Source: G965262015 sp965262015 (GTDB taxonomy: Bacteria; Spirochaetota; Leptospiria; Turneriellales; CBDBES01). Taken from it: a stretch of DNA of 64,000 nucleotides. Below the pieces are notes generated by a model. It was not told the origin of the DNA and did not search any database. It was given only the letters and a program-made list of their open reading frames with translations. Each line of letters starts with the position of its first letter. Position 1 is the first letter of the stretch. The position numbers and the translations under genes were made by a program. Location: the NCBI GenBank assembly GCA_965262015.1, contig OZ253494.1, forward strand, positions 1,736,001 through 1,800,000, given 5' to 3'. Positions 53,685-63,187 of the stretch are shown piece by piece.

Positions 53685-54926
53685 TTATATAGTATGAAAG
53701 ACTTGATCTAAAATTGTAAAAGTAGCATCAATAGTAGTTTTTCTAACATTAAGTGGTGGCAGTAAGCGTACAATATTATTTCCAGCACATCCAATCACAA
53801 GACGTTTTTCTAGACAAGCCATCATTATGTCTTTAGATGAATATTCCTCTGATACTTCAATCCCCAGTAAAAATCCTAATCCACGTACATCTTTTATTTT
53901 ATTGGGGTATTGTTTTTTTAGATCGTTAATTTTATTTATCATATATTTAGAAAGGGTTGTAACATGCTGAAGTATATTCATTGACTCTATTGTTCTTAAC
54001 ACCTCGTACCCAACAGCCATAGCCAAATGATTACCACCAAACGTTGTACCATGCATGCCAGGCTTTAACACATTATGGTATTGTTCAGATACGATCATAG
54101 CACCAATTGGAAAACCTCCTCCTAAACCTTTGGCCAGAGTAAGCACATCGGGTACAATACCATAATGCTCGTAGGCAAAATATGCACCAGAACGTCCTAT
54201 CCCAGTTTGCACTTCGTCAATAACCATGATAGCATTATAATCTTGACATAAATGACGCACAGTTTCTACAAACTCTTTAGTTAGCTGAATAACACCTCCC
54301 TCACCTAGAATGGGCTCAATAATAATACCTGCGACTTCATTATCCATACAGGCAACCAATGAGTCAATGTCATTAGCATGGATAAATTCTATGCCTGTAA
54401 TTAAATTACCAAATCCTTTTCGTATTTTTTCCTGACCTGTCAGTGAAGCACTACCTAGGGTTCTACCATGAAAACTCTCTTGTAGAGAAATGATTTTGGG
54501 TTTATGGTTTGAAGCACCCCATGCCTTAACAAGTTTGAATCCTGCTTCATTAGCTTCTGTTCCTGTGTTACAGAAAAAAACCTTTCCCGGAAAGGAAAGT
54601 TCAACTAAAGCTCTAGCCAGTATAGACTGCCCTTGATTATAAAATAAATTAGAAGTATGCCATAACATCTCTGCTTGTCTAGTTAAAGCATACAATAGAT
54701 CTGGGTTAGCATGTCCTACCGAAGTTACTGCAATGCCTGATAAAAAATCAATGTATTGCTTTTCTTCAGTATCATATAAATATTCACCTGAACCATATTT
54801 AAAGGCTACCGGCAACCTATCATATAAATTAAGAAGATAATTGTCATTGAGATGTTTTATTTCATCAAAATCCAGAAAGGTTGTTGGATCGTATGAGATG
54901 ACTTTTGTTTTAGGAGTATTTTTCAC
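53685..54926 (-). CDS. argD: Acetylornithine aminotransferase
   Basis: 413 residues, class III PLP aminotransferase. Landmarks are YIDFLSGIAVTSVGHANP, FFCNTGTEANEAGFKL, the SFHGRTLGS loop, IDEVQTGIGRSG and the PLP lysine in TLAKGLGGGFPIGA. The family includes ornithine aminotransferase; arginine synthesis is favoured because argG and argH are present. Transcribed alone or with the hicB-like gene 44 bases downstream. Confidence 0.88.
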   Translation of the reverse strand: MKNTPKTKVISYDPTTFLDFDEIKHLNDNYLLNLYDRLPVAFKYGSGEYLYDTEEKQYIDFLSGIAVTSVGHANPDLLYALTRQAEMLWHTSNLFYNQGQSILARALVELSFPGKVFFCNTGTEANEAGFKLVKAWGASNHKPKIISLQESFHGRTLGSASLTGQEKIRKGFGNLITGIEFIHANDIDSLVACMDNEVAGIIIEPILGEGGVIQLTKEFVETVRHLCQDYNAIMVIDEVQTGIGRSGAYFAYEHYGIVPDVLTLAKGLGGGFPIGAMIVSEQYHNVLKPGMHGTTFGGNHLAMAVGYEVLRTIESMNILQHVTTLSKYMINKINDLKKQYPNKIKDVRGLGFLLGIEVSEEYSSKDIMMACLEKRLVIGCAGNNIVRLLPPLNVRKTTIDATFTILDQVFHTI

Positions 54927-55249
54927 AATTACAAGAGGTATAACAAATCATTTACGATGTTATGAGTTTAGTCTATATCACAATGGCCTTATCAGTTTTA
55001 CTGAACATGTTTATATAGGTATGATATCTATGTGTCAATATCTTTTAATATAGAGATATAAAAAAATAATTCTACGATTTTACTTTGCTCTATTCCTCTG
55101 TCTCTTACATAGGTGAAGAGGGTAAAAATTGTATATAGCTAAAAAAAGTAACTAAATAGGTATTTTACTTGTTTTCCTGTGGGTTAAAACGAGTGTATCT
55201 TTTTGTTATTAATAGTTTTGAGGCAGAAAAGGGGGATTTTACTTAACCT
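54927..55249. other. Divergent 323-base promoter region of argD and etfB
   Basis: AT-rich, no gene recognised. It must hold the promoters of argD (minus) and etfBA (plus). I see no strong -35/-10 pair; AAAAGGGGGA just before etfB at 55228 is the likely ribosome site region. Confidence 0.4.
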
Positions 55250-56017
55250 ATGGAGATACTAGTTCTAATCAAGCAGGTGCCAGACACAGAGGCAAATATT
55301 ACGATTCAGGAAAAAGATATTAACGAAAACGGGATCAAATGGATTATAGCTCCCTATGATGAAATTGCTTTGGAAGAGGCTGTGCGTCTCAAAGAAAAAC
55401 ATGGAGATGTTCATATAACGGTATTATCCGTAGGTCCAGAAAGGGTGGTTAGTAGTTTAAGGTCTGCCTATGCCATGGGAGCCGACTCTGCGGTATTAAT
55501 AAAAACAGAAGAATATAACATGCTGGACTCAAGTGTTATTGCCGAAGCTATTTTAAAATCTATTGAAGGTAAACAGTATGATCTAATACTTGCAGGCAGA
55601 CAGGCCACTGATTCGGATAATGGCCAAGTACCTATTATTTTAGCAACATATATGGATTGTGCCATTGCAACTTTTGCTAATGCGATAGAGATCTCAGATC
55701 AAACAGCTAAAATAACTTGTGAAGTAGAGGGGGGCGAAGCCATATTTGAAGCAAATTTACCTCTAATCATGACAGCAAACGACAGACTAAACGAGCCTCG
55801 TTATCCATCTTTGAAGGGTATTATGTCATCCAAAAAAAAGCCAATTGATACAAAAGAGTTATCTAGTCTAGGTATTTCTACTAATGCAGCCATTATAGTA
55901 AATGCTTATGTCGCTCCCCCAGATAGACCAGCAGGTAAGATTTTGGATAATGAGGATCCTGCAGGTAAGGTCAAAGATTTAGTGCATTCATTACATAATG
56001 AATTAAAAGTTATTTAA
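55250..56017 (+). CDS. etfB: Electron transfer flavoprotein beta subunit
   Basis: 255 residues. The start MEILVLIKQVPDTEANI and the blocks DEIALEEAVRLKEKHG, LAGRQATDSDNGQVP and MTANDRLNEPRYPSLKGIM are typical. Forms the ETF heterodimer (FAD and AMP) that accepts electrons from acyl-CoA dehydrogenases, of which the window encodes two. etfA starts 14 bases later. Confidence 0.95.
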   Translation: MEILVLIKQVPDTEANITIQEKDINENGIKWIIAPYDEIALEEAVRLKEKHGDVHITVLSVGPERVVSSLRSAYAMGADSAVLIKTEEYNMLDSSVIAEAILKSIEGKQYDLILAGRQATDSDNGQVPIILATYMDCAIATFANAIEISDQTAKITCEVEGGEAIFEANLPLIMTANDRLNEPRYPSLKGIMSSKKKPIDTKELSSLGISTNAAIIVNAYVAPPDRPAGKILDNEDPAGKVKDLVHSLHNELKVI

Positions 56018-56031
56018 GGTAGGTACAACAT

Positions 56032-56991
56032 ATGGCTAATATACTAACTATCGCTGAGGCGAAAAAAGATGGTTTAAAAAAGTGTTCATTCGAAGTGGTT
56101 TCTGTGGCAAAAATGCTTCAAACAGATAAAATTCATACAGTTTTAATTGGTGAAGAAGCCATTCTAAAAAAAGCTGATGAGTTAGGCAAATATGGTTCTG
56201 ACGTTATTCATGTTTGTGATACAAAAGAATTTTTGCCGATGACTTTTGCCAAGGCCATCGCTAAAATTATTGAAGAGAATGATATTCATATTGTTTTATT
56301 GTCTCATACTACATTGGGTAAAGAGATTGGTGCTCGTTTGAGTGCCTTACTTAAAGCAGGTATGATTTGCGAGGCCATCAAGATAGAGATGAGCTCTAAT
56401 GGTAAAGTAGAATGTACTAAACCAGTCCATGCGGGCAAAGCTTATACCACCTTGAGTGTAGCAACAGATAGACAAATTATCAGTATTCGACAAAACTCCT
56501 ATCCTCTCAAAGAATCTTCTGGTGATGGTAAAGTGCAAAGCTTTGACCTAGGTGAAATATCTGACAAAGTTACATTACTCTCTTTTTCTGAAAAAACAAG
56601 CGAGAGAGTCGCATTAACTGAAGCAGATATTATTGTTTCTGGTGGTCGTGGACTGAAAGAGGCAAGTAATTATAAGTTAGTTGAAGAAATAGCAGACTTA
56701 TTAGGTGCGGGGACAGGTGCTACCAGAGCTATTGTCGATTCAGGATGGGTTGATCATACTTTACAAATTGGGCAGACAGGGCAGACAGTTTCACCTAATC
56801 TTTATATTGCATTAGGAATTTCAGGTGCGATACAACATCTAGCGGGTATGGGTTCTTCTAAATATATTGTTGCTGTCAATAAAGATGCTGAAGCTCCTAT
56901 TTTTAAAGTGGCTACACTAGGATTGGTTGATGATCTGTTTACCATTGTGCCACATCTTAAAACCGAGTTAGCCAAAGTAGTGGGACAGTAG
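56032..56991 (+). CDS. etfA: Electron transfer flavoprotein alpha subunit
   Basis: 319 residues. The C-terminal FAD domain is clear: SGGRGLKEASNYKLVEEIAD, GATRAIVDSGWVDHTLQIGQ and TGQTVSPNLYIALGISGAIQ, then HLAGM. It is the FAD-binding partner of EtfB. An ETF dehydrogenase is needed to pass electrons to quinone and is not in the window. Confidence 0.95.
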   Translation: MANILTIAEAKKDGLKKCSFEVVSVAKMLQTDKIHTVLIGEEAILKKADELGKYGSDVIHVCDTKEFLPMTFAKAIAKIIEENDIHIVLLSHTTLGKEIGARLSALLKAGMICEAIKIEMSSNGKVECTKPVHAGKAYTTLSVATDRQIISIRQNSYPLKESSGDGKVQSFDLGEISDKVTLLSFSEKTSERVALTEADIIVSGGRGLKEASNYKLVEEIADLLGAGTGATRAIVDSGWVDHTLQIGQTGQTVSPNLYIALGISGAIQHLAGMGSSKYIVAVNKDAEAPIFKVATLGLVDDLFTIVPHLKTELAKVVGQ

Positions 56992-57092
56992 CTCTTTATT
57001 ATAAAATTGTTACAGTTTACGTTAGTATTTGCATAAACTGTGGTAGTCGGGTGTCCTCATGATCATCCAGTAGAGCGGGAGGATATATTGTA

Positions 57093-58376
57093 GTGCAAAA
57101 ACTAACCATTGGTATCTTTGGCTTTGGTACAGTTGGGCAGGCCCTGGTTGATATCATACGTAAAGAAAACTTACCCATAGAAATTGCGGGTGTTGTAGAT
57201 AGAAGTCATCAGCATAAGAAAAAGCTACTTGCGGGTATACCGTCAAGCAACGACTTCAATTTTATTTTAAATAATACCGATGTCCAACTTGTTATAGAAT
57301 TAATTGGTGGTGTTGATACTGCATTATATATTGTGCGTGAAGCGTTAGATCGACGCAAGTTTGTCATTACTGCTAACAAAGCTTTGCTTGCGGAACATGG
57401 TTATTCTTTATTTACCAAGGCAAAAGAAAATAATACTGTTATTTTGTTTGAGGCAGCCATTTTAGGAGCTCTCCCTCTTGTAAAAAATCTACACAACTAT
57501 TTTGCCTATGAACATATTCGTCATTTTCAAGGTATTTTTAATGGTACATGTAATTATATTTTAAGTTTGATGCGTATTAAAAAACAAACGTATGAAACAG
57601 CACTTAAAAAAGCACAAGAGTTAGGTTTTGCTGAGGCAGACTCTGCTTTAGACGTAGAGGGGAAGGATACAGCCCAGAAATTAGCCCTTACCACTAGTCT
57701 GATACAAAATCGATGGATTGAATGGTGCAATATACCTGTCATCGGCATAGAAGATATTACCCAGATTGACATAGAGTGGCTAGATGAAATGCAGTTACGT
57801 GTTCGTTTAATCGCTACTTATTATAATCATGGTTCTCAGACAGAATTACATGTGCAACCCACTGTATTGTCTAAAGAACATAAACTATGGGATATTGAAA
57901 ATGAAGACAATGCTATTTTAATAGAGGCAAAATATTCTAATTTCCATGTATTTATTGGCAAGGGTGCTGGTGCGTACCCAACTGCCTATGCTGTGATATC
58001 TGACCTACATAGCATTATGGTAAATGACTTATATTCTCAGAAGCTGGGTTATGCTAACTGGCCTTATATGAATGATATGGTTGGAAAAGAATTAGAGACA
58101 CCTTTTTATGTTCGTACCATTGTAGATAATAGTCCTGGTGTCTTGTCTCTTGTATCAGGTATTTTAGGTCAACATGGGGTATCTATTGATCTAGTTGAGC
58201 AAAAATGTATAAATGAGTCTACCAATTCTATATGTGTTTTTTTGGTAACGCATCCATGTAAATTGTCATCCATTAAAAAGGTGGTGGGTGATCTGGGTAA
58301 ACTTTCTCCAGTGCAAGACCATGTAATTTATCTATTAGTAGATAAACCATCAGAACAGAATGTTAATCTAACATAG
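57093..58376 (+). CDS. hom: Homoserine dehydrogenase with ACT domain
   Basis: 427 residues starting GTG with GGGAGG about nine bases upstream. It reduces aspartate semialdehyde to homoserine for Thr and Met. NAD-binding GIFGFGTVGQAL, TANKALLAEHG, GIFNGTCNYILSLM and EAQELGFAEADSALDVEGKD-like motif (here KKAQELGFAEADSALDVEG) are visible, then a C-terminal ACT domain (TIVDNSPGVLSLVSGILG) that usually gives threonine feedback control. Confidence 0.93.
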   Translation: MQKLTIGIFGFGTVGQALVDIIRKENLPIEIAGVVDRSHQHKKKLLAGIPSSNDFNFILNNTDVQLVIELIGGVDTALYIVREALDRRKFVITANKALLAEHGYSLFTKAKENNTVILFEAAILGALPLVKNLHNYFAYEHIRHFQGIFNGTCNYILSLMRIKKQTYETALKKAQELGFAEADSALDVEGKDTAQKLALTTSLIQNRWIEWCNIPVIGIEDITQIDIEWLDEMQLRVRLIATYYNHGSQTELHVQPTVLSKEHKLWDIENEDNAILIEAKYSNFHVFIGKGAGAYPTAYAVISDLHSIMVNDLYSQKLGYANWPYMNDMVGKELETPFYVRTIVDNSPGVLSLVSGILGQHGVSIDLVEQKCINESTNSICVFLVTHPCKLSSIKKVVGDLGKLSPVQDHVIYLLVDKPSEQNVNLT

Positions 58377-58387
58377 TTGAGCTTGTT

Positions 58388-59074
58388 ATGTTGCAGAGTC
58401 GCAAAGATCTGGTTCATTTTATTTTAGTTGGTTTTTTCATTGCGAATGCCATTTTAGCAGAGCTTGTGGGTGGTAAGGTATTCGTTCTTGGTGGCTTATC
58501 ATTTGGATGGATAGAATTACCTGAGATTATACTCTCTGTGGGAGTTATCCTATGGCCTATCGTTTTCCTTACTACAGATATCCTTAATGAATATTTTGGT
58601 AAAGACGCAGTTAAGAGGCTTACATGGTTCACCGCAGGTTTAATATTGTATTGTTTTGCTATGTTATATATTATCCAGAGTGTACCTAGTTGGAAGAACT
58701 CTCCCATTTCTGCAGATGTTTTTGCTAAAGTATTTAGTCAATCCATGTGGATTATTGCTGGATCCTTAATTGCTTTTTTATTAAGTCAGCTAATTGATAT
58801 AATGACATTTTTATTTTTGAAAAAAATAACACAGGGTACACACCTATGGCTGCGTGCAACAGGTAGCACAGTGGTTAGTCAATTGGTAGATACTTTTTGC
58901 GTAGGGTTTATTGGATTTGTTTTACCTGGCTCTTTGGATATTGATCAATATCTACGTGTATCTTTGGGTAATTACTTTTATAAGTTTATAATTGCTGTTT
59001 CTGTAACTCCTCTGATCTATGTCATACATTTTATACTTGATAGATATATGTTAGACACTAAAGATTTAACGTAA
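58388..59074 (+). CDS. Queuosine precursor (preQ0/preQ1) transporter, YhhQ family
   Basis: 228 residues with about six transmembrane helices. Family marks are ANAILAELVGGKVFVLGG, LPIVFLTTDILNEYFG-like WPIVFLTTDILNEYFGKDA and the late ATGSTVVSQLVDTFCVGFIG. YhhQ proteins import the queuosine precursor preQ0. It starts 11 bases after hom. With QueF and QueA in the same window it supports a salvage route. Confidence 0.88.
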   Translation: MLQSRKDLVHFILVGFFIANAILAELVGGKVFVLGGLSFGWIELPEIILSVGVILWPIVFLTTDILNEYFGKDAVKRLTWFTAGLILYCFAMLYIIQSVPSWKNSPISADVFAKVFSQSMWIIAGSLIAFLLSQLIDIMTFLFLKKITQGTHLWLRATGSTVVSQLVDTFCVGFIGFVLPGSLDIDQYLRVSLGNYFYKFIIAVSVTPLIYVIHFILDRYMLDTKDLT

Positions 59075-59126
59075 CTTATTTTATCATATTTGTATATATA
59101 TATGGTTACAAACGAATCAGTGTCTT

Positions 59127-59384
59127 CTAAATTGAAGTGTCAAAACAAGCCCCAATTAAATGGTAAGATAGAAAGATTGCATTTAAATTTACGAAAAGAA
59201 GCAGATATGGCTTCTTAGTCAAATTTATTCACAGAGAAAATGCGAATTAAAATAGATGAATATCTCACGTGGTATAATACAAAAAGACCACATTTCTCTT
59301 TAAACTTTTGACGCCACATGAGAAATTTTACGAATCTATGAAAGTGGTATAGGTGATAACTGTAACATATCTCCATGGGTTCTA
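59127..59384 (+). mobile_element. Decayed IS with rve/IS481-like transposase tail
   Basis: The frame reads KCQNKPQLNGKIERLHLNLR before a stop, then KIDEYLTWYNTKRPHFSL, and after a one-base shift LTPHEKFYESMKVV. These are the end of the catalytic domain ('P..NGkiEr.h', containing the third catalytic Glu) and the 'l..W..yYN..RPH..L' block of IS481/IS3-type transposases. At least one stop and one frameshift show decay. The last 70 bases also occur at 6975-7044. The rest of the gap 59075-59475 shows nothing else. Confidence 0.7.
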
Positions 59385-59475
59385 CGCTTCATTGGAATAA
59401 AAATGTTGACAGAATCTCATTGTTTTATTCCTTGAAGGCTATCCATATGAATATTTGGGCCCAAGGGGGGACACA

Positions 59476-61248
59476 ATGAGTAATTTCTATCACGACAACG
59501 AAGACATTCAGTTTTATACTAAGCATTTTATAGGCTGGAACACGATTATCCCAAGGTGGGAAAAAGATTTTAGGGATGCTAAACATTATCAAACAACACA
59601 AGATGAGAAGTATCAAATGGCACCTTCTAATATTGAAGAAGCCTTAGAAATATATGAAGCTGTTTGGGAACAGGTAGGAAAATTGAGTGGTGAAGAGATT
59701 GCAGGTATAAGTCAAACACTGGATCGTAAAGGTCTCAAGTTGCAAGAAGGTAAAGTTATATTCCCTGAAGAACTTCAACGTATTTTTGATCTGTTCTCTC
59801 AATCAGGTCTCTTTGGTGTGTGGATGGGCAGAAAATATAATGGTACCCCAATGCCCAGGATAGCCCAAGCCTTTTTTATAGAGATAATAACTCGTGCAGA
59901 TGTTTCTCTGGGTATTACTTTCTCTATGACCAGCATGGGTGCTGTCCTTGAAAAATTTGCCTCTGAATCTATCAAAGAAGAATACGTGAAGAAAATGGCA
60001 GTTGGTGATATGTCTTCGGCAATGGCACTTACTGAGCCTAATTATGGTAGTGATTTATCCAACGTGCAAACTAAAGCTACCAAAGTAGAAGGGGGGGGAG
60101 AAGGTGTATTTGAGATAACAGGTACAAAACGTTTTATTACACAGGCTTGTGGTTTACTAGACAAACCTGCTGCATTGGTTGTTTTAGCAAGGAGTGAGGG
60201 CCTTGGGAAAGGTGCAAAAGGCTTAAGTTTCTTTTTAGTTGAGTCAGGTGATGTAGAAATTGCTGGTCTAGAAAACAAAATAGGTTTGCATGCGTCTCCA
60301 ACGTGTGAAGTGGTATTTGATAAAAGCAAAGCTCTTTTAATAGGTGAAGAAGGTAAAGGTCTGGTCGAATATGCTATGGAGCTAATGAATGCTGCCCGCC
60401 TTTTTGTTACGTACCAAGCAGTTGGTATTTTAGAGGCTTCATATAGAGAAGCGAAAAAATACGCCTCAGAAAGACAACAATTTGGTAAGCCCATTCAGGA
60501 TCTACCTCCCGTAGGTAGGTTGTTGCGTGAAGTAGAGGCTACCCTGCATGCTTCCAGGGCTTTAGCTATCGAATCAAGTATTCGTGTGTCTGAATATCAG
60601 GATGAGGTAGCTATTGAAGAAGAAACTGGCAAATCCATAAGAGAAATCAAACGTATGCCCAAGATTAAAAGACTAGAAAAATTAGCCCGTCTCTTTACTC
60701 CCGTGTCTAAATATTTCTGCTCAGAAGCTGCCAATAGTGGTACCTATAAAGCAGCCCAAGTTTTTGGAGGTTCTGGTTTCATAGAAGATTATAAAATCGC
60801 CCAGCTATACAGGGATGTGCGTATTACGACTATCTACGAAGGTACTTCTCAATTACAAGTGCTTGGTGCCATTGGTGGTATTGTAGAAGGTATCAAAGAA
60901 GGTGGTTTTTTATGTGAATATGTAAATGAAAAGATTCAAATATTAAACAATAATAAAATAAAAGCAAGATTCGCAGAACATTTGAAAGAAATCCAGGATT
61001 TAGTTGTTCTTTATAAACAGCTCAATGATAAGACAATGTATTCACAAGAGGTAGTAGATTATTTTGCTTATGTATATTTGAGTCTCTTACTTGCTATCCA
61101 AGTGGATTTTTGTATGGATAAAAAATTATCCATTTTAGCAACAAAGCAAAGAGCATTTGATTGCTTCTATACCGAGTCTTTGGCAAATATGGAGGCTATA
61201 AAAAGTAAGATTAATAATATTTTAACGCCTGCCTTCGCTAGCTGTTAG
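59476..61248 (+). CDS. Acyl-CoA dehydrogenase, long (about 590 residues) type
   Basis: The ATG at 59476 is preferred over the TTG at 59455 because AAGGGGGG stands five bases before it. 590 residues. Core motifs are MALTEPNYGSDLSNVQTKAT near 180, GLHASPTCEVVFD, YASERQQFGKPIQDLPPVG and QVFGGSGFIEDYKIAQLYRD, with TIYEGTSQLQ just after. An extra C-terminal helical domain of about 100 residues marks the long FadE-like/DmdC-like group. Oxidises an acyl-CoA of unknown chain with FAD and passes electrons to EtfBA. queF starts directly after its stop. Confidence 0.9.
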   Translation: MSNFYHDNEDIQFYTKHFIGWNTIIPRWEKDFRDAKHYQTTQDEKYQMAPSNIEEALEIYEAVWEQVGKLSGEEIAGISQTLDRKGLKLQEGKVIFPEELQRIFDLFSQSGLFGVWMGRKYNGTPMPRIAQAFFIEIITRADVSLGITFSMTSMGAVLEKFASESIKEEYVKKMAVGDMSSAMALTEPNYGSDLSNVQTKATKVEGGGEGVFEITGTKRFITQACGLLDKPAALVVLARSEGLGKGAKGLSFFLVESGDVEIAGLENKIGLHASPTCEVVFDKSKALLIGEEGKGLVEYAMELMNAARLFVTYQAVGILEASYREAKKYASERQQFGKPIQDLPPVGRLLREVEATLHASRALAIESSIRVSEYQDEVAIEEETGKSIREIKRMPKIKRLEKLARLFTPVSKYFCSEAANSGTYKAAQVFGGSGFIEDYKIAQLYRDVRITTIYEGTSQLQVLGAIGGIVEGIKEGGFLCEYVNEKIQILNNNKIKARFAEHLKEIQDLVVLYKQLNDKTMYSQEVVDYFAYVYLSLLLAIQVDFCMDKKLSILATKQRAFDCFYTESLANMEAIKSKINNILTPAFASC

Positions 61249-61668
61249 ATGAGAGATGCGGGAGAACCTGCTCCGTCTGTTGATAGTTATGATAATAGAC
61301 AGGGTGATATACCTTCTTTAAAGACTCCCGTTATTGAGACTTTTAAGAATGTTTACCCAAAGAAACGATTTACGGTTCATTTAGAAATACCTGAATTTAC
61401 AGCGATGTGCCCCAAAACAGGTTTACCTGATTTTGGTATTGTATTTCTAGAATATCAGCCTTCCATATGTTGTATTGAACTCAAATCTCTAAAAAATTAT
61501 TTTTTGTTCTATAGAACAGTTGGTATTTTTCACGAGAATGTGGCCAATAAAGTCTTAGATGATATTTGTCAGGCCTGCACTCCTCACTATGCCAAAATTA
61601 AAGTAGAGTACAACCTTAGAGGAGGAATTCGTACCATTGTCGTCCGTGAATATCCATCCAACATTTAA
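61249..61668 (+). CDS. queF: NADPH-dependent 7-cyano-7-deazaguanine (preQ0) reductase
   Basis: 139 residues, short type I QueF. It reduces preQ0 to preQ1. The catalytic Cys is in PEFTAMCPKTGLPDFG, the QueF motif follows as CCIELKSLKNYFLFYR, and FHENVANKVLDDI is conserved. The ATG is the base after the upstream stop codon, so expression is tied to the dehydrogenase gene. It overlaps the CPBP gene by 32 bases if that gene starts at its TTG. Confidence 0.93.
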   Translation: MRDAGEPAPSVDSYDNRQGDIPSLKTPVIETFKNVYPKKRFTVHLEIPEFTAMCPKTGLPDFGIVFLEYQPSICCIELKSLKNYFLFYRTVGIFHENVANKVLDDICQACTPHYAKIKVEYNLRGGIRTIVVREYPSNI

Positions 61669-62365
61669 ATCACTAATAGTAAAAAATTATCTAATCTCAA
61701 CCGCAGCTGTCCTTGTTGTGATATTCTTAATTAATGCTCTGCATGCTGTCATTGTACTATATTTTGATATTTTACCAAAAGAACCTAAATACTATACATC
61801 ATACCATATGGGAATTCTTATCCTTATGCAAGCTGTGGTGGTTATAGGTGTTCTGTTACTATGTACTAAAGTTTTTTCTCTGATTCCCTTTTCTTACAAG
61901 CCTATACCAGGTATTAAACGTATACTTAAAATGGGGTTATTACTTATGGGGGTAAATATAGGAATAGGCTTCCTATATAATATAGTTGGAATACAGCCTG
62001 ATCAATTTGAAATGCTAAATAAAATAAATTTGCGTGAAGATTATATGATCTTTCTAATTTGTGTTGCTTGCATAGCTCCGTGGTATGAAGAATTATTTTT
62101 TAGAGGCTTTATTTTAAGTAATCTAGTCAACACAGAGGTTCCAGCTCAATATCATAAATGGTACCAAATATCAGGGGTATGCTTTTCTTCCTTACTGTTT
62201 ACCCTTATGCATGTTGATATGGATGCCAGTATAGGTATTTTTGCTATCTCTATTGTATTTAGCATAGTTACCATTCGGACACAGTCCATTACAGTATCTA
62301 CAATTTTACACATCACACAAAACAGCCTGGCTAGTATAATATTCCTTTTCTACAATAAGGCATAA
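61637..62365 (+). CDS. CPBP-family intramembrane glutamic endopeptidase
   Basis: 242 residues, about seven transmembrane segments. The protease motif EExxxR is seen in PWYEELFFRGFIL near residue 155, with a second-site His in FTLMHVDMDASIG. CPBP (Abi/Rce1-type) proteases cleave membrane-bound substrates or act in peptide self-immunity. The TTG start at 61637 lies inside queF; GTG 61646 is an alternative. The GGAGG at 61620-61624 supports a start in this region. Confidence 0.8.
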   Translation: MSSVNIHPTFKSLIVKNYLISTAAVLVVIFLINALHAVIVLYFDILPKEPKYYTSYHMGILILMQAVVVIGVLLLCTKVFSLIPFSYKPIPGIKRILKMGLLLMGVNIGIGFLYNIVGIQPDQFEMLNKINLREDYMIFLICVACIAPWYEELFFRGFILSNLVNTEVPAQYHKWYQISGVCFSSLLFTLMHVDMDASIGIFAISIVFSIVTIRTQSITVSTILHITQNSLASIIFLFYNKA

Positions 62366-62369
62366 TTAC

Positions 62370-63104
62370 TTATCGAGGCTTGTGTGACTTACTAACTATC
62401 ATCAATATAAATCGTAGTATACGCTTCATCCATTTAAAACCAGCAATATATTTTAAGAGAGCACCAAAAAACAGTAGTAATGTTAAAGATAGTAAAGATA
62501 ATGATACTATATAATGCCTATATAAAGCCAGAGGATACAAAATAATCACAGTATAAGAGCTATAAGTATGAGAATAGAAACGGAAAGCATAATCCGCACC
62601 TGTAAGTAAATAGTTATATCTCGTACCTTCAAAATATTCTGCCATTGAAGGATCGTGTAGTATATCTTGGTTAAGTATCTTCAAGCTTGGATCCAAAAAT
62701 AATATCCTAACACTACTATTTAGATAAAAAAATCTTTTGATGTTACTTGTATACTGAACATAATTTTCAGCCACCTGTGGAACAGAAGAAGTCTCTTGTA
62801 TAAGATATTCAATAAAACACCATAGCTGTGTAATTTCCATTAGCCATGGTTCAAATGTTAATTGATCCATCCAATGGGGAGACAGACTAAAATAGTAGAG
62901 CATTCTGCTTGCATAGTGAAATAAACTACTGTAGCACCCTATAACATCTTCACACACTTTCACTGAAGTAATATTTTCTCTTTCAATATCCTTAACCTCT
63001 TGAGAACCTATATAAGAAGTACCGAGAAAAAAAACTAGCAGACATAATAGAAAACAATATTTAGAACGTGCCGACATAGCAAAACTTATCACAGATAAGC
63101 TCAT
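62370..63104 (-). CDS. Unknown two-helix membrane protein
   Basis: 244 residues. A hydrophobic segment near the N-terminus (YCFLLCLLVFFLGTSYIGS) and a second near residue 205 (YIVSLSLLSLTLLLFFGALL) flank an extracytoplasmic domain of about 150 residues with many aromatics, and a short basic cytoplasmic tail follows. The layout resembles a sensory protein truncated before its output domain. No family recognised. It converges on the CPBP gene with four bases between. Confidence 0.5.
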   Translation of the reverse strand: MSLSVISFAMSARSKYCFLLCLLVFFLGTSYIGSQEVKDIERENITSVKVCEDVIGCYSSLFHYASRMLYYFSLSPHWMDQLTFEPWLMEITQLWCFIEYLIQETSSVPQVAENYVQYTSNIKRFFYLNSSVRILFLDPSLKILNQDILHDPSMAEYFEGTRYNYLLTGADYAFRFYSHTYSSYTVIILYPLALYRHYIVSLSLLSLTLLLFFGALLKYIAGFKWMKRILRFILMIVSKSHKPR

Positions 63105-63187
63105 CTCATATCAAATATAATATGTAAATATAAATATAAATTTATAGAGTACACACCCTTAGAATGGAAAGTCAAGTCTGGAGTTGG

